From Micrasema longulum (taxonomy: Eukaryota > Arthropoda > Insecta > Trichoptera > Brachycentridae): a DNA stretch of 64,000 nt. The translations under genes and the position numbers were made by a program. The notes under the pieces were generated by a model. That model ran no database searches, was not told the origin of the DNA, and saw only the letters and a list, made by a program, of their open reading frames with translations. Positions 10,780-22,219 of this stretch are shown here, one piece after another. Every line of letters starts with the position of its first letter. Position 1 is the stretch's first letter. The stretch spans positions 39,360 to 103,359 of the forward strand of contig JAGVSM010004518.1 of the NCBI GenBank assembly GCA_022494885.1, written 5' to 3'.

Positions 10780-11499
10780 AAAATTATCCGTCCACAGTTT
10801 GTTGGAGTAATACTACCAAAAAGTTTTACAAATTATTAGGAATGGTATTACAACATTAAAAAACTCAATCTTTACAAAACTCAGCTCTTAAATTAATTAA
10901 CAAATCAGCTAGAATTGATAAGGAAGAGGTACCCGAACTCTTTAAGAAGCAAGGGTGCCTGTCCGTAAAGGCTATTCTATGGCTCAAATTTGTTACTAGA
11001 TATCGATTCGATAGTAACTACCGAAAAGGCATATATATACATACACATAATACAAGGCTAGCACAACGTGAAGGCTTGTCAGTACCGAGGTTTGTAAACA
11101 AGTATGGCCAAAGAACATTTCATTGTACAATTACTAAAATTTTTAATAAGATTCTTAAGCAGATCTTAAAAGAAAATGTTGACAAAACTTTTTTAGAAAA
11201 ATTATTAAAATTACTAACATGTAACAAGGCTTTCTATTGATTATTATTTTATGTTAACAGTCATCTATTTATTTTTTTATTGATAAATTTAGTTTTAAAA
11301 ATACGTATGCTCTTAGTACTTAGTAATGTTTATATTACTTTTTTAGTTTATATAATTGCTCTAACGTTTTTCTTTGTAAAGGAAAAATAAGAAACCTGCT
11401 GACAAGCCGGTTTCGCGGTTTAGTGGGCTTCATTATTTTTCCTTATGTATTTTCTGTTCGTGTTAACCTTCTTAAATAAAAATAAATACGAAAAAAAAA
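10780..11499 (+). mobile_element. LINE RT tail with 3' UTR
   Basis: From about 10888 to a TGA at 11238-11240 the plus strand encodes LKLINKSARIDKEEVPELFKK-type sequence, then SVKAILWLKFVTRYRF...HNTRLAQREGLSVPRFVNKYGQRTFHCTITKIFN. This is a C-terminal LINE ORF2 domain. A 3' UTR with CCGGTTTCGCGG follows and ends in an A tract near 11499. It is truncated at the 5' end and has no RT active site. Confidence 0.65.
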
Positions 11500-11959
11500 T
11501 GTTTTCGTTTTTTGACAGTAAGTAAAATACAAAAATCACGTTATTGTAACTCGGTTTTTAATATACTAAATTGTCAAATTTTGTTATTTTTATAAGATTC
11601 TGTTTCTGTGTTGGTTTACCGATATTATTTTGCAGTGTATCCTCGTGTAAAAAATATGATATTACATTTTTGAGCTTTGGAATTTAAAAACCAGTGGTTG
11701 CATTTTACTAAAGTAAAAACGCGGATGAAACAACGCACTCATCGTAGAACGATAGTAAAACCGAAATTGTTGGTAAATCAAACTATAGTAAAACTCAATC
11801 ATAGTTTTTCGGCTATCATAGAGATCAAAAACCCGCATGTCAAAATCACTTCGATGGGTCACTCCCTTGCGACGTAAAAAAAAACCACGAACAAATTTAC
11901 AAACACACTTTCGCATTGATATTACACTTAGACTTATTTTTAGAAAGCCGGGTAAAAAC

Positions 11960-12268
11960 AAAATGTCCGCCTTGTTTTATTTAACAATCTTACAGACGGT
12001 AAAATAATTTAATTCTTAATAATACCATACGTGAATTCACTACATATACATAATATGTTGTTCCACCCTATTTCCTTTTAATTCCAGTAGTATTTTGACA
12101 CTTAAAAACGACACAACTCGGCGTAATTGAATTTAAATAGGCAGTTGCGTACTTAACTACGTCTACAGAGTAACTAATGGCCAAAACGTAAAATTATTAA
12201 TTTATTAGTAGTTTTGTCGGCTTCATTTTGATGTGCATCGGCGGTTTCTAGACTATTGTAATTCTATG
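11960..12268 (-). mobile_element. Diverged THAP-bearing P-type element, half copy
   Basis: Matches the right half of the elements at 17509-18280 and 49161-49931, including the terminal repeat (GCGGTTTCTAGACTATTGTA, then ATTCTATG). The minus strand still reads PSCVVFKCQN, the C-x4-C-x-N start of a THAP finger, but with ACG instead of ATG and an in-frame stop. The left half of the element is not recognisable. Confidence 0.55.
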
Positions 12269-12287
12269 CAAAAACTCTTAAAACACT

Positions 12288-12420
12288 AATGCCCGTATGC
12301 AGAGACAAAACTTAAGGTGAGGAAAGTACATTCTAATCTCAAATGCAAAGAATAACCCGAAGGTGAAGACAATAGAACGTACTTTCCTCACCTTAAGGTT
12401 TGTCTCTGCATATGGGTATA
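12288..12420. repeat. Long hairpin (foldback)
   Basis: Arms of about 48 bases (AGAGACAAAACTTAAGGTGA on the left, its near complement on the right) with a loop of about 37 bases. It begins about 20 bases after the end of the P-type half copy. Confidence 0.85.
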
Positions 12421-13064
12421 AGTTTTATCTGCTGCCTTCGGACGAACGGCATACAAATATGTTTTTTTTTAAAAAAAAATCAAAACGAGCTGGATATAAA
12501 AAAATATACTTTTTTTTATTTATTTAATCAATTCATTTTTGGGGTGCGGAAAACGGGGCTACGATACCTCGATTTTGCCAGCAAGCATAATCATCCTAAC
12601 GCGACGTGCCGTTGAAATTTTGGCACAGTATTCGAGGATGCATCTGCAAGAAAATGTCAGAAAAACTATACAATTAAATACGTATTCATCATTCCGCTTA
12701 GCTGTCGCATATCCTCATAATGTATTGCATGTATTTAAGATGGCCATTGGCCCCCGTGAGCACTCTTTCGCCTTATTAGAATGTACAATAAACTAATATT
12801 TACATAACCATTTGAAGCCGAAATGTAATCACAATTTTAAAAAATTGGGTCATACATTTTTTACGGTCCAATCCTGTTATGGTAAACGTAATTTATATAT
12901 TAATACTTCAAACTTTAAACGTGTTTTAATTTTATTAGCACGCAAAGAAACGTTAAAAATATTTCCGATACATTAACGGTATTTTATTTGTAACTATTTT
13001 TGTCGACATTATAACACATTCATGAAGTGAACGATGTACCGCTAAATAAATAAATTTTAACTCG

Positions 13065-13118
13065 TATGTCTGCAGGAGTACCACAAGGTTCAATTTTTGG
13101 TCCCACATTATCTTTATA
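13065..13118 (+). mobile_element. Short LINE RT fragment (finger/palm motif)
   Basis: Plus-strand reading gives SAGVPQGSIFGPTLSLY, the RT block normally written GVPQGSILGPLLF. It runs straight into a TA microsatellite and nothing more of the domain remains. Confidence 0.6.
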
Positions 13119-13138
13119 TATATATATATATATATATA
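13113..13138. repeat. TA microsatellite
   Basis: About 12 uninterrupted TA units. Confidence 0.95.
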
Positions 13139-13225
13139 ATTCCTCTGTACGTGTGATATCACCGTACTCCTCCTCAACGGCTTAACCGATTTGTTGCACA
13201 AAAACTTAAAACCATCACGACATGC

Positions 13226-13300
13226 TTTTGTATGTTGGTTTGATAAGTGTCCTAGAAAAGAGGCGGGTACGTCTCGAAACCGGTAGACAAAGAAAAGTCG
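13226..13300 (+). repeat. Half copy of foldback element H
   Basis: Matches one arm of the element at 21553-21738 (GGCGGGTACGTCTCGAAACC, GTAGACAAAGAAAAGTCGG). Confidence 0.6.
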
Positions 13301-13764
13301 GTAAGGGGCTATATACAAATATTTAATAACATTTAGTAAAACCGTATTAGTTTTTTTCTGTTTTTTAAACAGCTTTATCATTTACATTACCGTCAGTCAG
13401 TTTTATACACCATTTGACGTTAAATCATCAATGTGGCCTTTGCATGAAGCAAAATGTCTGCGCATTTAGAAAATTAAAATCCTTAATTAAACACTCTTTA
13501 GGGGGTAGGGGAGATTTAGAATACCACTCCAGGAATACTTGGGACCTCAGTGTCCCGATTTTAATGGAAAGTTAACAGAGTTATTTTTGACTGTCCAGAA
13601 TGAAAAACCGATATTTGTGTACGAAAATGAGTATATTTGCATGAAAATTTAAAGTATCTTCGTCGGTAATATATAATCTTAAACATGTTTAGAAGAAAAA
13701 ATGTATGCATATTCTGCTTTTCATACAGAAAACTTAACTTTACTTTGTAGATAAAATTGAAGAT

Positions 13765-13945
13765 AAATTTATTTATTTTTATATAAGCCCAGTGGGTAAT
13801 TTTAAAGACATATTTTTACATAGAAAATTATTATAAAGGAAAGTAGAAAGACACAATTTTATATAGTAAACTTAGTGGAAGTGGAAGCGGGAGAAAGGTG
13901 TTTATAATTGAATTAGATTCAGTGATCGTTTGAAAGAAGACAACT
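13765..13945 (-). mobile_element. 3' end of LINE S, separated from its RT tail by a CR1-like insertion
   Basis: Reverse complement of 60405-60560 (CTTTCTACTTTCCTTTATAA, CTCCCGCTTCCACT). The matching RT tail lies at 15703-15832, with a CR1-like element in between. Confidence 0.7.
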
Positions 13946-13949
13946 TTAT

Positions 13950-15700
13950 TTATTTATTGTGGATAACTTATATAGCGCCATTTTCGTAATAAAATACCTC
14001 AAGGGCGCTTTACATGGTGATTCTATTGTTAAGTTAATTTAGTTGAAGCTTTTAAATTTGTAATTTAATTAAAATAATTTATTTTGTTGTCACGTGCTAC
14101 GGATTTATTCAAATGATTTAGAGAACAAGTGGGTTTTAAGTTTTTTCCGAAACATCACTTCACTTTCACAGCCTCGCACCTCTGCTGGAGAGCATTCCAT
14201 GCCATAGGGCCTGCGACCGCAAATGCGCGCTCACCAAATTTAGTGCGCTGTTTGCGTAGAGGTATAATAACTTTTCCTCTCGCCGTAGACGTAGCTGATC
14301 TAAGCGTGAGACGCCTGTCAGCTAGTTCATCTGGAATGCATAGTCCCCTTAGATATTCCGGAGCAGAGTTGTGCAGTGACTTATACATAAGGCAACAGAG
14401 TTTGTATTCGACCCTCTGTGGAAAGCGTAGCCAGTGTAGTTCCCGAAGTAGTGGAGTGATATGACTGAACTTAGAGATTCCGAAAATAAGTCTCGCTGCG
14501 GCATTCAATACAGATTGTGGGCGAGTCATTTTGTTCATTGGTAGACCTGCATAGATACCATTACAATAATCGACTCTAGACACTACAAACGCATTTATTA
14601 ATTGACGGGCGGCATCAACTGGCAAATTTTTGCGTATACATTTAATTTGTCTCAGCTGGTAGAAGCATGAACTTATCGTTCTACTAATTTGAGCGTCAAG
14701 AGAAAGGTCAGAATTGAGTAAAACTCCCAGTAGTTTAACGGTGGGTAAAACGGTACTCCCTACATTGGGTAGAGCCGTATCCTGGATCAAATTCTGTCGT
14801 CTGGCTGAAGCCACCCACAGTTGTTCAGTTTTTGATGGGTTTAATGTTAGTCTGTTTTCAGCCATCCAGTTTCCTATTTTCTTGATGCATCCATCAATTA
14901 AATTGACAAGCACACTTCTCTCGCCTGGTTTGCAATAAAAATAAATCTGCGTATCATCTGCATAGCAGTGCGACCACAATCCACATTCTTTGATAATGTT
15001 CTCTATATCTTTAGTGTAAAGGAGATAGAGAAGTGGTCCGAGTACTGACCCTTGAGGCACTCCTGTAGACACCCGAAAGTTGATTGAGCTTTTACCCTGG
15101 AACACGACTGCATATTCTCTTTTATTAAGATATGAACTGAACCACAAATGTGCCTGATCACGGATACCATAAGTTTTCTCCAGACGTTCAAGCAAAATAT
15201 TATGGTCTACAGTATCAAATGCAGCACTCATGTCCAGAAGAGCCATCAACACCAGATTACCAGAGTCCACCGACGTTATAATGTCAGACAGTACTCTTAT
15301 CACTCCCGTCTCCGTGGAATGAAAACGTCGGTATGCCGATTGCCTTACCGAAAATAAAGAATTCCGCTCGATATAGTTAACGAGCCTGTGAGAAACTATT
15401 TTTTCTAGTATTTTGATACGATGGGAAGATTTGAAATAGGGCGAAAACTGGAAAGATCTTCCACATCTAGTTGGGATTTTTTTAAAAGTGGAGTTACATT
15501 TGCTTTTTTTATGGCTCTCGGAACAATGCTGCGCTCCATGGATGTATTAAATAAATCTGTTAAAAATGGAGCTAATACGTTAATGCATTTTTTCAAAAGC
15601 CATGTTGGCATCGGATCTAATATACATTGTTTGTTGGGTAATGCCGCAACAATTTTTTTAACCTCATTTATAGACGTTGGTTCAAATTATGCCCTGTGGT
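13950..15700 (-). mobile_element. CR1/L2/Jockey-like non-LTR retrotransposon, 5'-truncated
   Basis: Minus-strand LINE of about 1.75 kb that includes most of the RT domain, the C-terminal tail and a 3' UTR. The 3' UTR carries a GCGCC/GGCGC hairpin that recurs at several other loci. It is truncated at the 5' end before the RT domain and appears inserted in LINE S. It cannot be autonomous: endonuclease and ORF1 are absent. Confidence 0.85.
14105..15690 (-). pseudogene. Reverse transcriptase ORF2 fragment of the CR1-like element
   Basis: Longest open part is 14155-15303 (382 codons; its upstream limit is not a true start, since the frame continues to about 15410). Visible RT motifs are LLDMSAAFDTVDH (motif A), GVPQGSVLGPLLY and YADDTQIY (catalytic YADD). 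The typical CR1/L2 tail follows: TARGKVIIPLRKQRTKFGERAFAVAGPMAWN read in two parts. Two frameshifts break it. Near 15412 one A seems lost from an A run (PIVSK to LEKIVSHRL). Near 14158 the frame jumps before a tail ending in LKTHLFSKSFE and a stop at 14105. The upstream part (about 15405-15690) reads MPTWLLKKCINVLAPFLTD. The endonuclease is missing. It is recent enough to align easily but dead. Confidence 0.9.
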
Positions 15701-15702
15701 TA

Positions 15703-15832
15703 TCGGTATGAAAGAGTAAGTTTTGTCTGAGGTTTCTAGTTGGGATATTTAATTTTATTGAGCATATCAAAGAGTGAGTTGAGAATTTTAAATAGGACTA
15801 GAATGTCGGATTTATTTCGACGGAAGACCGTC
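15703..15832 (-). mobile_element. LINE S RT tail
   Basis: Minus strand matches 60181-60320: LFKILNSLFD...NIPTRNLRQNLLFHTDNH in pieces. It is the 5' part of the S copy interrupted by the CR1-like element. Confidence 0.7.
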
Positions 15833-15850
15833 GAAATAAATCCGACATTC
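15801..15850. repeat. Perfect 23-base inverted repeat
   Basis: Arm GAATGTCGGATTTATTTCGA plus CGG, a 4-base loop, then the exact complement. It sits at the 5' edge of LINE S, where an inverted piece seems joined; a twin-priming junction is one explanation. Confidence 0.9.
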
Positions 15851-16150
15851 ATCCGACTTCAAGAGAAGAATAGATATATTTAAGCTAGTTTCTAACTTAT
15901 TGTACGTATACTGGTCTCTGGATAAGCCCAATCTCCAGGCTATCTTTTTTTTAAATCGACGTTGAAATGTTAACTTCCCATTGTAATCGGGGCCCTGGTT
16001 AAGAACCACCGCGGTGATTTCTATCTCACTGCATTTATTTACTCTATTACGTAGGAACGGGATGCATCTACATAGGCATCTAGTTATTTTCTTAAATATT
16101 ACATCATCTTCATACATGACTAAATAACTAAGCATAAAACGTCTCATCTG
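15851..16150 (-). other. Unrecognised open frame, perhaps inverted LINE sequence
   Basis: 111 codons are open on the minus strand (15812-16147). The reading ends in sequence from the palindrome. It contains FQRRFKKKIAWRLGLSRDQY, vaguely like the basic segment before the RT domain in LINEs, but I cannot support a family. Confidence 0.25.
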
Positions 16151-16476
16151 GGGGCTTCCTGGTTAAGACAAGTTTTACCATAGAACCAAACGGGTCAGGC
16201 TATTACGTACTTCTTGCGATTACGTTATTTATATCTACATTAAATTAATTATCCAACCAGCTATTGAGAAATAATCGTTTTGTCATTAGCCGACTTCTCC
16301 ACTTAGTCAAAAATAACGATTACCCCCAAAAATTAAATCCGAGATGAATTTAATTTGATTTCATTTTTTTTCTATTTTACTCTCACTAGACAAGCCTGTA
16401 TTGAAATTAAAGTAATATTTACATTTGAAAATTAACTTCTAACATACGGTCACTGTGTGGTAACCTGATGTTACTT

Positions 16477-16640
16477 TTATTTTATTTATTTATTTATTTA
16501 TTTTTTTATTTATTTTGTTTATTAAGAAAAACAACAGCAATACAAAAAAATATACACAACATTATAAAAAAAAACATAGAATAAAGCCAAATCAGTTTTC
16601 CACATAAATACAATTATAAAAATCCAGTTCAGTTAAATAT
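16477..16640 (-). repeat. TTTA-rich tract, probable LINE 3' tail
   Basis: TTTATTTATTTATT repeats, the complement of an AAAT tail, followed by an AT-rich UTR-like stretch. The GT-rich sequence to about 16800 is otherwise featureless. Confidence 0.4.
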
Positions 16641-16949
16641 AATTCATAGAAGTGCATGTGTGCGAGTTTTTTTTTGTGTGTGAGGATGCGTGTGTAAAAA
16701 AGTGGAGTGTGGTTTTGGTAGGTATGTGAAAATGTGTGTGATTGTATATGGGTGTGAGGGTAGGTTTAAGAACAGGGTAAGTGTGTATTTGATATGAGTG
16801 AATAGAAACAATTTAAAATTATAATGTAAAAATATATATATATTTTTTTATAACGAAACATAATTTTTTTCAAATAATAGTTTAGTAGTTAAGCTAACCT
16901 CAGGTAACCTGATATAATAACTTGTATATATTTTTTTTCTTTATCAATA

Positions 16950-17330
16950 AAACATTTACATGAACAAGATATTATACTTAAGTTTGTTACAACAGAGAGG
17001 GAAAACATTTTTGAGAAGAGACCATGGAAGTCTAGGCATTTACGGGGCTTTTGACCTGTCGTTGGCTGGTTTAAGTGGCCACATTACGCACTGTGTAACA
17101 ATTACCATTCGGCCTATGTTTGAATATCCACATTTCCTCAACTCTTCCATCTGTTGACGTATGTGAAATAAAAGAGCTGAAACCTTTATAATGTGGGTGA
17201 GATTCATCCGGCTGAACCAATTCACCACTAGGCAACGCCTGAAAACAATTTTCCAATTTTTATACTTCTTTTACCAGTTAGTCAATTCGACATTGTTTTG
17301 AGTATGTCCAAATGCTTGATGAAAGAAAAC
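16950..17330 (-). repeat. Dispersed repeat family A, near full length
   Basis: Contains GTTACAACAGAGAGGGAAAA, GGCTGGTTTAAGTGGCCACA, CTCTTCCATCTGTTGAC, CATCCGGCTGAACCAATTCA and CTAGGCAACGCCTGAAAACA. It ends in ACATTGTTTTGAGTATGTCC. Non-coding. Confidence 0.85.
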
Positions 17331-17508
17331 CCACAGCTTTCTTATCATTGGTTGACTCATATATTTTTATTATAGTTTTCTCATTTTTCGTTGTCTAATA
17401 TTAGCACATGTTTTTAATTTTTTGACTCCTCTTCTTCATTGAATTTTTAAATAAAATGTATACTCACACACAGGCCATGATTTTGTGGGTTTTTAAAAAA
17501 TGTAATAG

Positions 17509-18280
17509 CATAGAATTAAGAATAGTCCAGGAGGAACGTAGAATCATATTTGAATACATCGGACTGTGTCCGAAAATCCCCCCACTTTACCCCATTTTCG
17601 CCGCGCGCATTTATGAAGTAGCCGCGTAATATTGCCAGATGGGAAAACATATAATCATAACACAAATGTGAGGTAAAAAAAAGTAAAATTTTATTGTGCA
17701 CCCGGAAACATTGATTGACACTACAGAGTAGATAAGTAAAGGGTCATTTAATTAAAGTAATTGAATTAATAAACTTTGAACCTAAGATATAAAACAAATT
17801 TTATTTGACATAAAACGAATATTTTTATATAATGTCTGAAGATAATTTCGGTCGAACGTCCACTAATGTGTTGTTTTATCCGAGATCCAATTTTTCATGA
17901 GTTCTCTCATTAGATGAGCAAAGTACGGTAAAAAAATTTACCACCCTGGCAACACTAACGAAATGTCTATTTTGTTTTCTTTGACAATCTGACAGACGGA
18001 AAAATAATTCAATTTTTAAGTAATGCATTTGTTACTTACATATGCATTTGCTAATTACACATGAATTTTTTTCCCATCCTGTTTCTTAAAGGTCGTAGCA
18101 GTATTTCTACACTTTAAAACGACACAACATGGCATAGTTGAATTCAAATCGGGAGTTGCGTACTGAGCGACGTCTACAAAGAAACTAATGGGTCAAAACG
18201 TAAAACTACTATTTTAAGAGTAGTTTAGTCGCCTTCTGTTTGATGCGCGTATGCGGTTTCTGGCTATTCTTAATTCAATG
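17509..18280 (-). mobile_element. P-superfamily-like MITE (family G, copy 1)
   Basis: 772 bases with imperfect terminal inverted repeats (CATAGAATTAAGAATAGTCC left; CATTGAATTAAGAATAGCCA as complement of the right). It is flanked by perfect 8-bp direct repeats TGTAATAG (17501-17508 and 18281-18288). Eight-base duplications, ends that begin CAT and a THAP-finger remnant on the minus strand together point to the P superfamily. No transposase catalytic domain remains, so it is non-autonomous. Confidence 0.85.
18055..18135 (-). pseudogene. THAP zinc-finger N-terminal remnant
   Basis: Starting from an ATG at 18135, 26 codons read MPCCVVLKCRN and then on to FKKQDG before a stop. The C-x4-C-x-N spacing is the first half of the THAP C2CH DNA-binding finger that starts P-type transposases. 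The second half (Cys and His) is missing. The copies at 47196 and 49785 share it. Confidence 0.7.
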
Positions 18281-18569
18281 TGTAATAGTATATTTGTAAT
18301 GCAAATTTTGTAACTTGCGTATACGTTTTGTAAAATGCAAAGAAAAAGTTTAATAAAAATTATAATATGAACTTGTGACGTCGTTCAAAGAATGCTCAAA
18401 TTTTCACCGCGCGCAAGTAAACATTTTTTGTATCCAATTTCCTGTAGGGTCGAAGTTCTTCATTCATAGTTTGAAAAAAACCGATTTGTTATGATTAAAT
18501 CAAAACATTATGTAATAAAATAAAAAAACATTTATATACAAGTCATGGTTAAAATAGCTTAGTCTTCAA

Positions 18570-18811
18570 AGGTGTAAAAAATTATAATAATCTTCCTTAT
18601 GAACTAAAATCTGTTAAAAATAATATATCAATAAATAAATTTAAAGTTAATCTAAAGAAATTTATTGAACTCGTGTAAAAACAACATTAAATTTTAATTA
18701 GTATAAATGTATTATTGTTTCATGTTTTTTCTTTTTATATTATATGTTTTTATTTTTCATTTTCATGTAATCGTATTTGAAATTATATAAACTCTTATAA
18801 ATAAACAACTA
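18570..18811 (+). mobile_element. LINE RT tail remnant with 3' UTR
   Basis: Plus strand reads NNLPYELKSVKNNISINKFK then KKFIELV and a stop at about 18677, the last 30-odd residues of a LINE ORF2. The AT-rich 3' UTR ends at AAATAAACAACTAC. Confidence 0.55.
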
Positions 18812-19079
18812 CAACAGTGTAAGTCACTCTCCAAGCACAATAGTTAGTCTCTTTTTTTGGAAAGTTACAGTGATAACATTTACTAAATGTGTAAAGGTAG
18901 ATATGTTTAGAATTTTACAAAAACATGCACTTTTATGAAATTTATGAATAAAAAAATAATATAAAAAAATCGATTTATTTGTCGAAGTAAAATACATAGT
19001 TGATTTTTTTAAGACATTAGAAACTAGAACTTGTAATAAAAGTAAACAATGGCATGAAATGTCATGGGACATTTCCCCT

Positions 19080-20160
19080 TTCCTCTCTTTGTATTATTTG
19101 TTACTTGCCAACACGTACGCTTTTATTTTTTTGCTACTCATTCACAGAACTAGTTCGGTTCTTAGCTTTCTAACGTTATCTTCTATTTTCTTTCTGCAAC
19201 CAATAATTATTTGAAAAAAAAAACGTGTTTTTTATAAAAAGTCGAAGTGGTAACTGAACAAAAACATTATTCTTTCTCTGAATTTTTTTTTTTTTAATCT
19301 ACCATTATATTTATAGCCTGTAAAAAGTAAACACACTTTCGTAAACAATAAATCGTGGTTATACAAGTAAAAGTGACCATTTGCAAAAATGACGAAATTG
19401 AGATTATTGACTTTTTGACATCGTATTAGCATAACGCTTGACTGGTAAAAATGCCAAGTCGATCCGACACTCCAAAAAAAAAAATAATTTGTAAAATATG
19501 TGACCATTTGATAAAAGGTCACAGATTTTTGACAAGTAAAACTGACCAACACATTTATTAGTAAATTTAAGATTAAAAAAATTGACCAAGTAACAGTTAG
19601 TCTATTTTACTTGTAGGTGATGTCACCAGTAAAGAGTTAATTAGAGTTAGTAGTTAGTAAGTTATTATACGTTTTGTATTTGACAGATACGGTTTTTTTT
19701 AATAAAAGTTCATTAATAAAATTTATTCTTTAGATTATTACGTAACACTTCTTAATTATTTGTTTATTTTGTATTCCTGTGTCTATTTAACCTTCATAAA
19801 TATGAAAAAATGTATTATTGAAATAAAAAATTTCAAAAACATAATTTACAGTTATAAAATAAAATACTACCCCCCTCAATGAACGAAACAAAAATGATTA
19901 TCTGCATAATTTCATGTCAAATTTTAGGGTTAAAATGACTTAGTTTTTTAATTTTTTTTTTATATAAATGTAATAATGTTTTTTGAAATACGTTTATACT
20001 TCACATTACAGTTAAAAGTACCGTACATATAACTTAAAATTACCAACCACCTACTTGAAAAATCTGATCTTTGAGAAGCAATTGAACTCTAGAAAAACAC
20101 TAATATGGCTCCCCTGAACATTATTGATTTTGTCGCTTGATCAATTTCTTCTGTATGCCC
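19080..20160. other. AT-rich stretch without recognised genes
   Basis: A few short ORFs only. A motif AAGTAAAA-TGACCA recurs around 19370-19600 but its meaning is unclear. Confidence 0.5.
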
Positions 20161-20171
20161 ACGATATGAGG

Positions 20172-20544
20172 GTACTATTTGCAAACCCGGCAAAATCAAT
20201 TTTTCTTTATTTTTGCAAATCACAAAAAACTGATACAATATTTTTTTATTAAAATCAGTAAATATTTTATACGTTAGCAGTAATGACATAAGCACGATTA
20301 TGTCAAAAAACAGTAGTGAATTTAAAAAATTAATTTTATATATTCCAACTTTACAATACTCAAGTATTTAAGAGGTTGCCATGTTTGCAACAAACCCGCT
20401 AATTTAGAAGTCAATTTCTTACAAATAAAGCCGTATTTTTAACTGACAATGTTATAATTATTGTAAAAAATGGATTTTAAATAAGTTTCAATTTATATCT
20501 AACTTTTTTTAGATTTTCGATTTTGCCGGGTTTGCAAGTGGTAC
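20172..20544. mobile_element. MITE with 26-base terminal inverted repeats
   Basis: 373 bases bounded by inverted copies of GTACTATTTGCAAACCCGGC followed by AAAATC (right end reads GCCGGGTTTGCAAGTGGTAC). No coding content; no certain target duplication seen. Confidence 0.7.
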
Positions 20545-20559
20545 GCTTATATATAAACT

Positions 20560-21540
20560 AGAAACTGAACATATTACAATTAGAAAAGTCAAAAAAAGAC
20601 AATAAATTACCAGTAGGTATAGTGTACACCATATTTTTCACGTTTATTCAAACGATTTTAAGACGTTTCCATGACACTATTAGACATTTTGGTTTCGAAT
20701 TAAATATCAAGCTCACGTCGAAACCCGGCTGGCGGTTAAAAAACTACTAAATATGCATCGCGCATGATTGAGCGTTTGAACATGAGTTGAGTGTTATAGT
20801 TTTAGAGTTCTCAGGGTGCTTCAGTGTGTATAAATAGGTTAATTCTTTTATTAAAGAACACCGAACCTATTTCTATAGTTACATAAAAGTAAAGTTAAAC
20901 TTTAATTTGACAAATTTAACTTTAATTCCATAAATTTTCGATTCCGTTCATTTAATCTATTTACGAGTATCTACTCAGATCTAGGAGTAGAAAAGCTATG
21001 GCGGGTTCAGCTCGTATATTATAAAGGAAAGTACGTTTATTATGCTGACTGATTATGATAACAATAAACGATTTATAAAATTATTCGCGATTTTCCCGAT
21101 TCCAAAAGTTTCAAAAGCAAAGAGATCAACGCGTGGTCAGAAATTAAACTTACAAACATATTTACGGAGTGTATGTATGTGCAACTTGTTCGTAATATAC
21201 TATGTAATCACTCCCTCAATTATATGTAGCATGCGCGGGCCCTCCATATATTGGATGTACCCAATGCTTCCCTAATAATTTAACCTCTTAACAATTAGTT
21301 TCTATTTTTTATTTAATAAAATCAGCTATAAGTTAACTAATCCTTTAAATAACTACAAAAAATATTTTATTCTTGGTTTGTTGTTTTAATCGAAGCCATC
21401 GAAGGTTCGATGCTCATTAATAACGTCCAAAAACAAGAATTTATAACAGGGAAGTTATTAAAGAAAAAAACTTATTTTATTAATATTTGATGCATTAACT
21501 TTTTGGTCAAACATTTTATTGAATGTTTTTAAATATTTGT
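20560..21540. other. Intergenic, no recognised feature
   Basis: AT-rich. One 77-codon frame at 21042-21275 (plus) has an ATG but no family resemblance. Nothing else stands out. Confidence 0.5.
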
Positions 21541-21552
21541 ATGTAAACACTT

Positions 21553-21738
21553 GCCGACTTTTTTATGTCTACCGGTTTTTAGACGTACCCGTCTCTTCGT
21601 CAAGACACCAATTAAACCATAATGCAAAACTCACCATACACCTTCTCATGCCTTTCACACACATTTGTATGTAGGTTTAATTGGTGTCATGACGAAGAGA
21701 CGGGTACGTCTCGAAACCGGTAGACATAGAAAAGTCGG
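21553..21738. mobile_element. Foldback element H
   Basis: Two arms of about 65 bases are near-perfect inverted copies (left block GACGTACCCGTCTCTTCGTC; right GACGAAGAGACGGGTACGTC), with a loop of about 55 bases. A single arm occurs at 13226-13300. The CGAAACCGGT motif is also seen near 55195. Confidence 0.85.
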
Positions 21739-21769
21739 TGAGTGGTTATATATAAATATTTTATAACTA

Positions 21770-22195
21770 TTCTCATTCTGATATAGAGTCAATGCAAAAT
21801 ATTTCTAGTCTACAAAAACGTAAAACTAATATTTACTCAATATATATGGTCGGCATACTAAATAGTATAATCGAAGTGCCATCATTACTGGAATCAAGTA
21901 AAATTCCTTATTCAGAATCGCAGGTTGAGAAACAATGAAGTACTATTCATCGATCAGCATAGAACAAACTATGGCCTTAATTCTTCAACGATCCGTCTTT
22001 GTCGTATTGTTAACTCAAGAAAAGATGTGGACTTTTTTGGTTTAAGTTTACAACGGTTTAAACGAGCACTAAATAAATAGTCCAGATCTTGTCTCGATGT
22101 CTCTCATGTTTGTCAATGCTTCTTTTCTTCTTTTAAAATGTTTAAATGAATTGTATAAATGGACAATGTCCGTTAATAAATAAATAAATAATAAC
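21770..22195 (+). mobile_element. LINE RT tail with 3' UTR
   Basis: Two frames in series read SLQKRKTNIYSIYMVGILNS and, after a frameshift near 21905, RRLRNNEVLF then HRTNYGLNSSTIRLCRIVNS, ending at a TAG at 22078-22080. This is the C-terminus of a Jockey/I-like ORF2, similar in pattern to LINE S (HRTNYG). The 3' end is an AAATAAATAAAT tract. Confidence 0.7.
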
Positions 22196-22219
22196 ATTTA
22201 GAAAAATTAATATAATACA

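Noticed and set aside
11662..11961. 99-codon minus frame as a gene
   Set aside because: AT-driven composition, no family resemblance, and next to a decayed P-type element; no independent support.
19360..19620. Recurring AAGTAAAA-TGACCA motif as a regulatory cluster
   Set aside because: Spacing is irregular and copies are degenerate; not distinguishable from AT-rich chance similarity.
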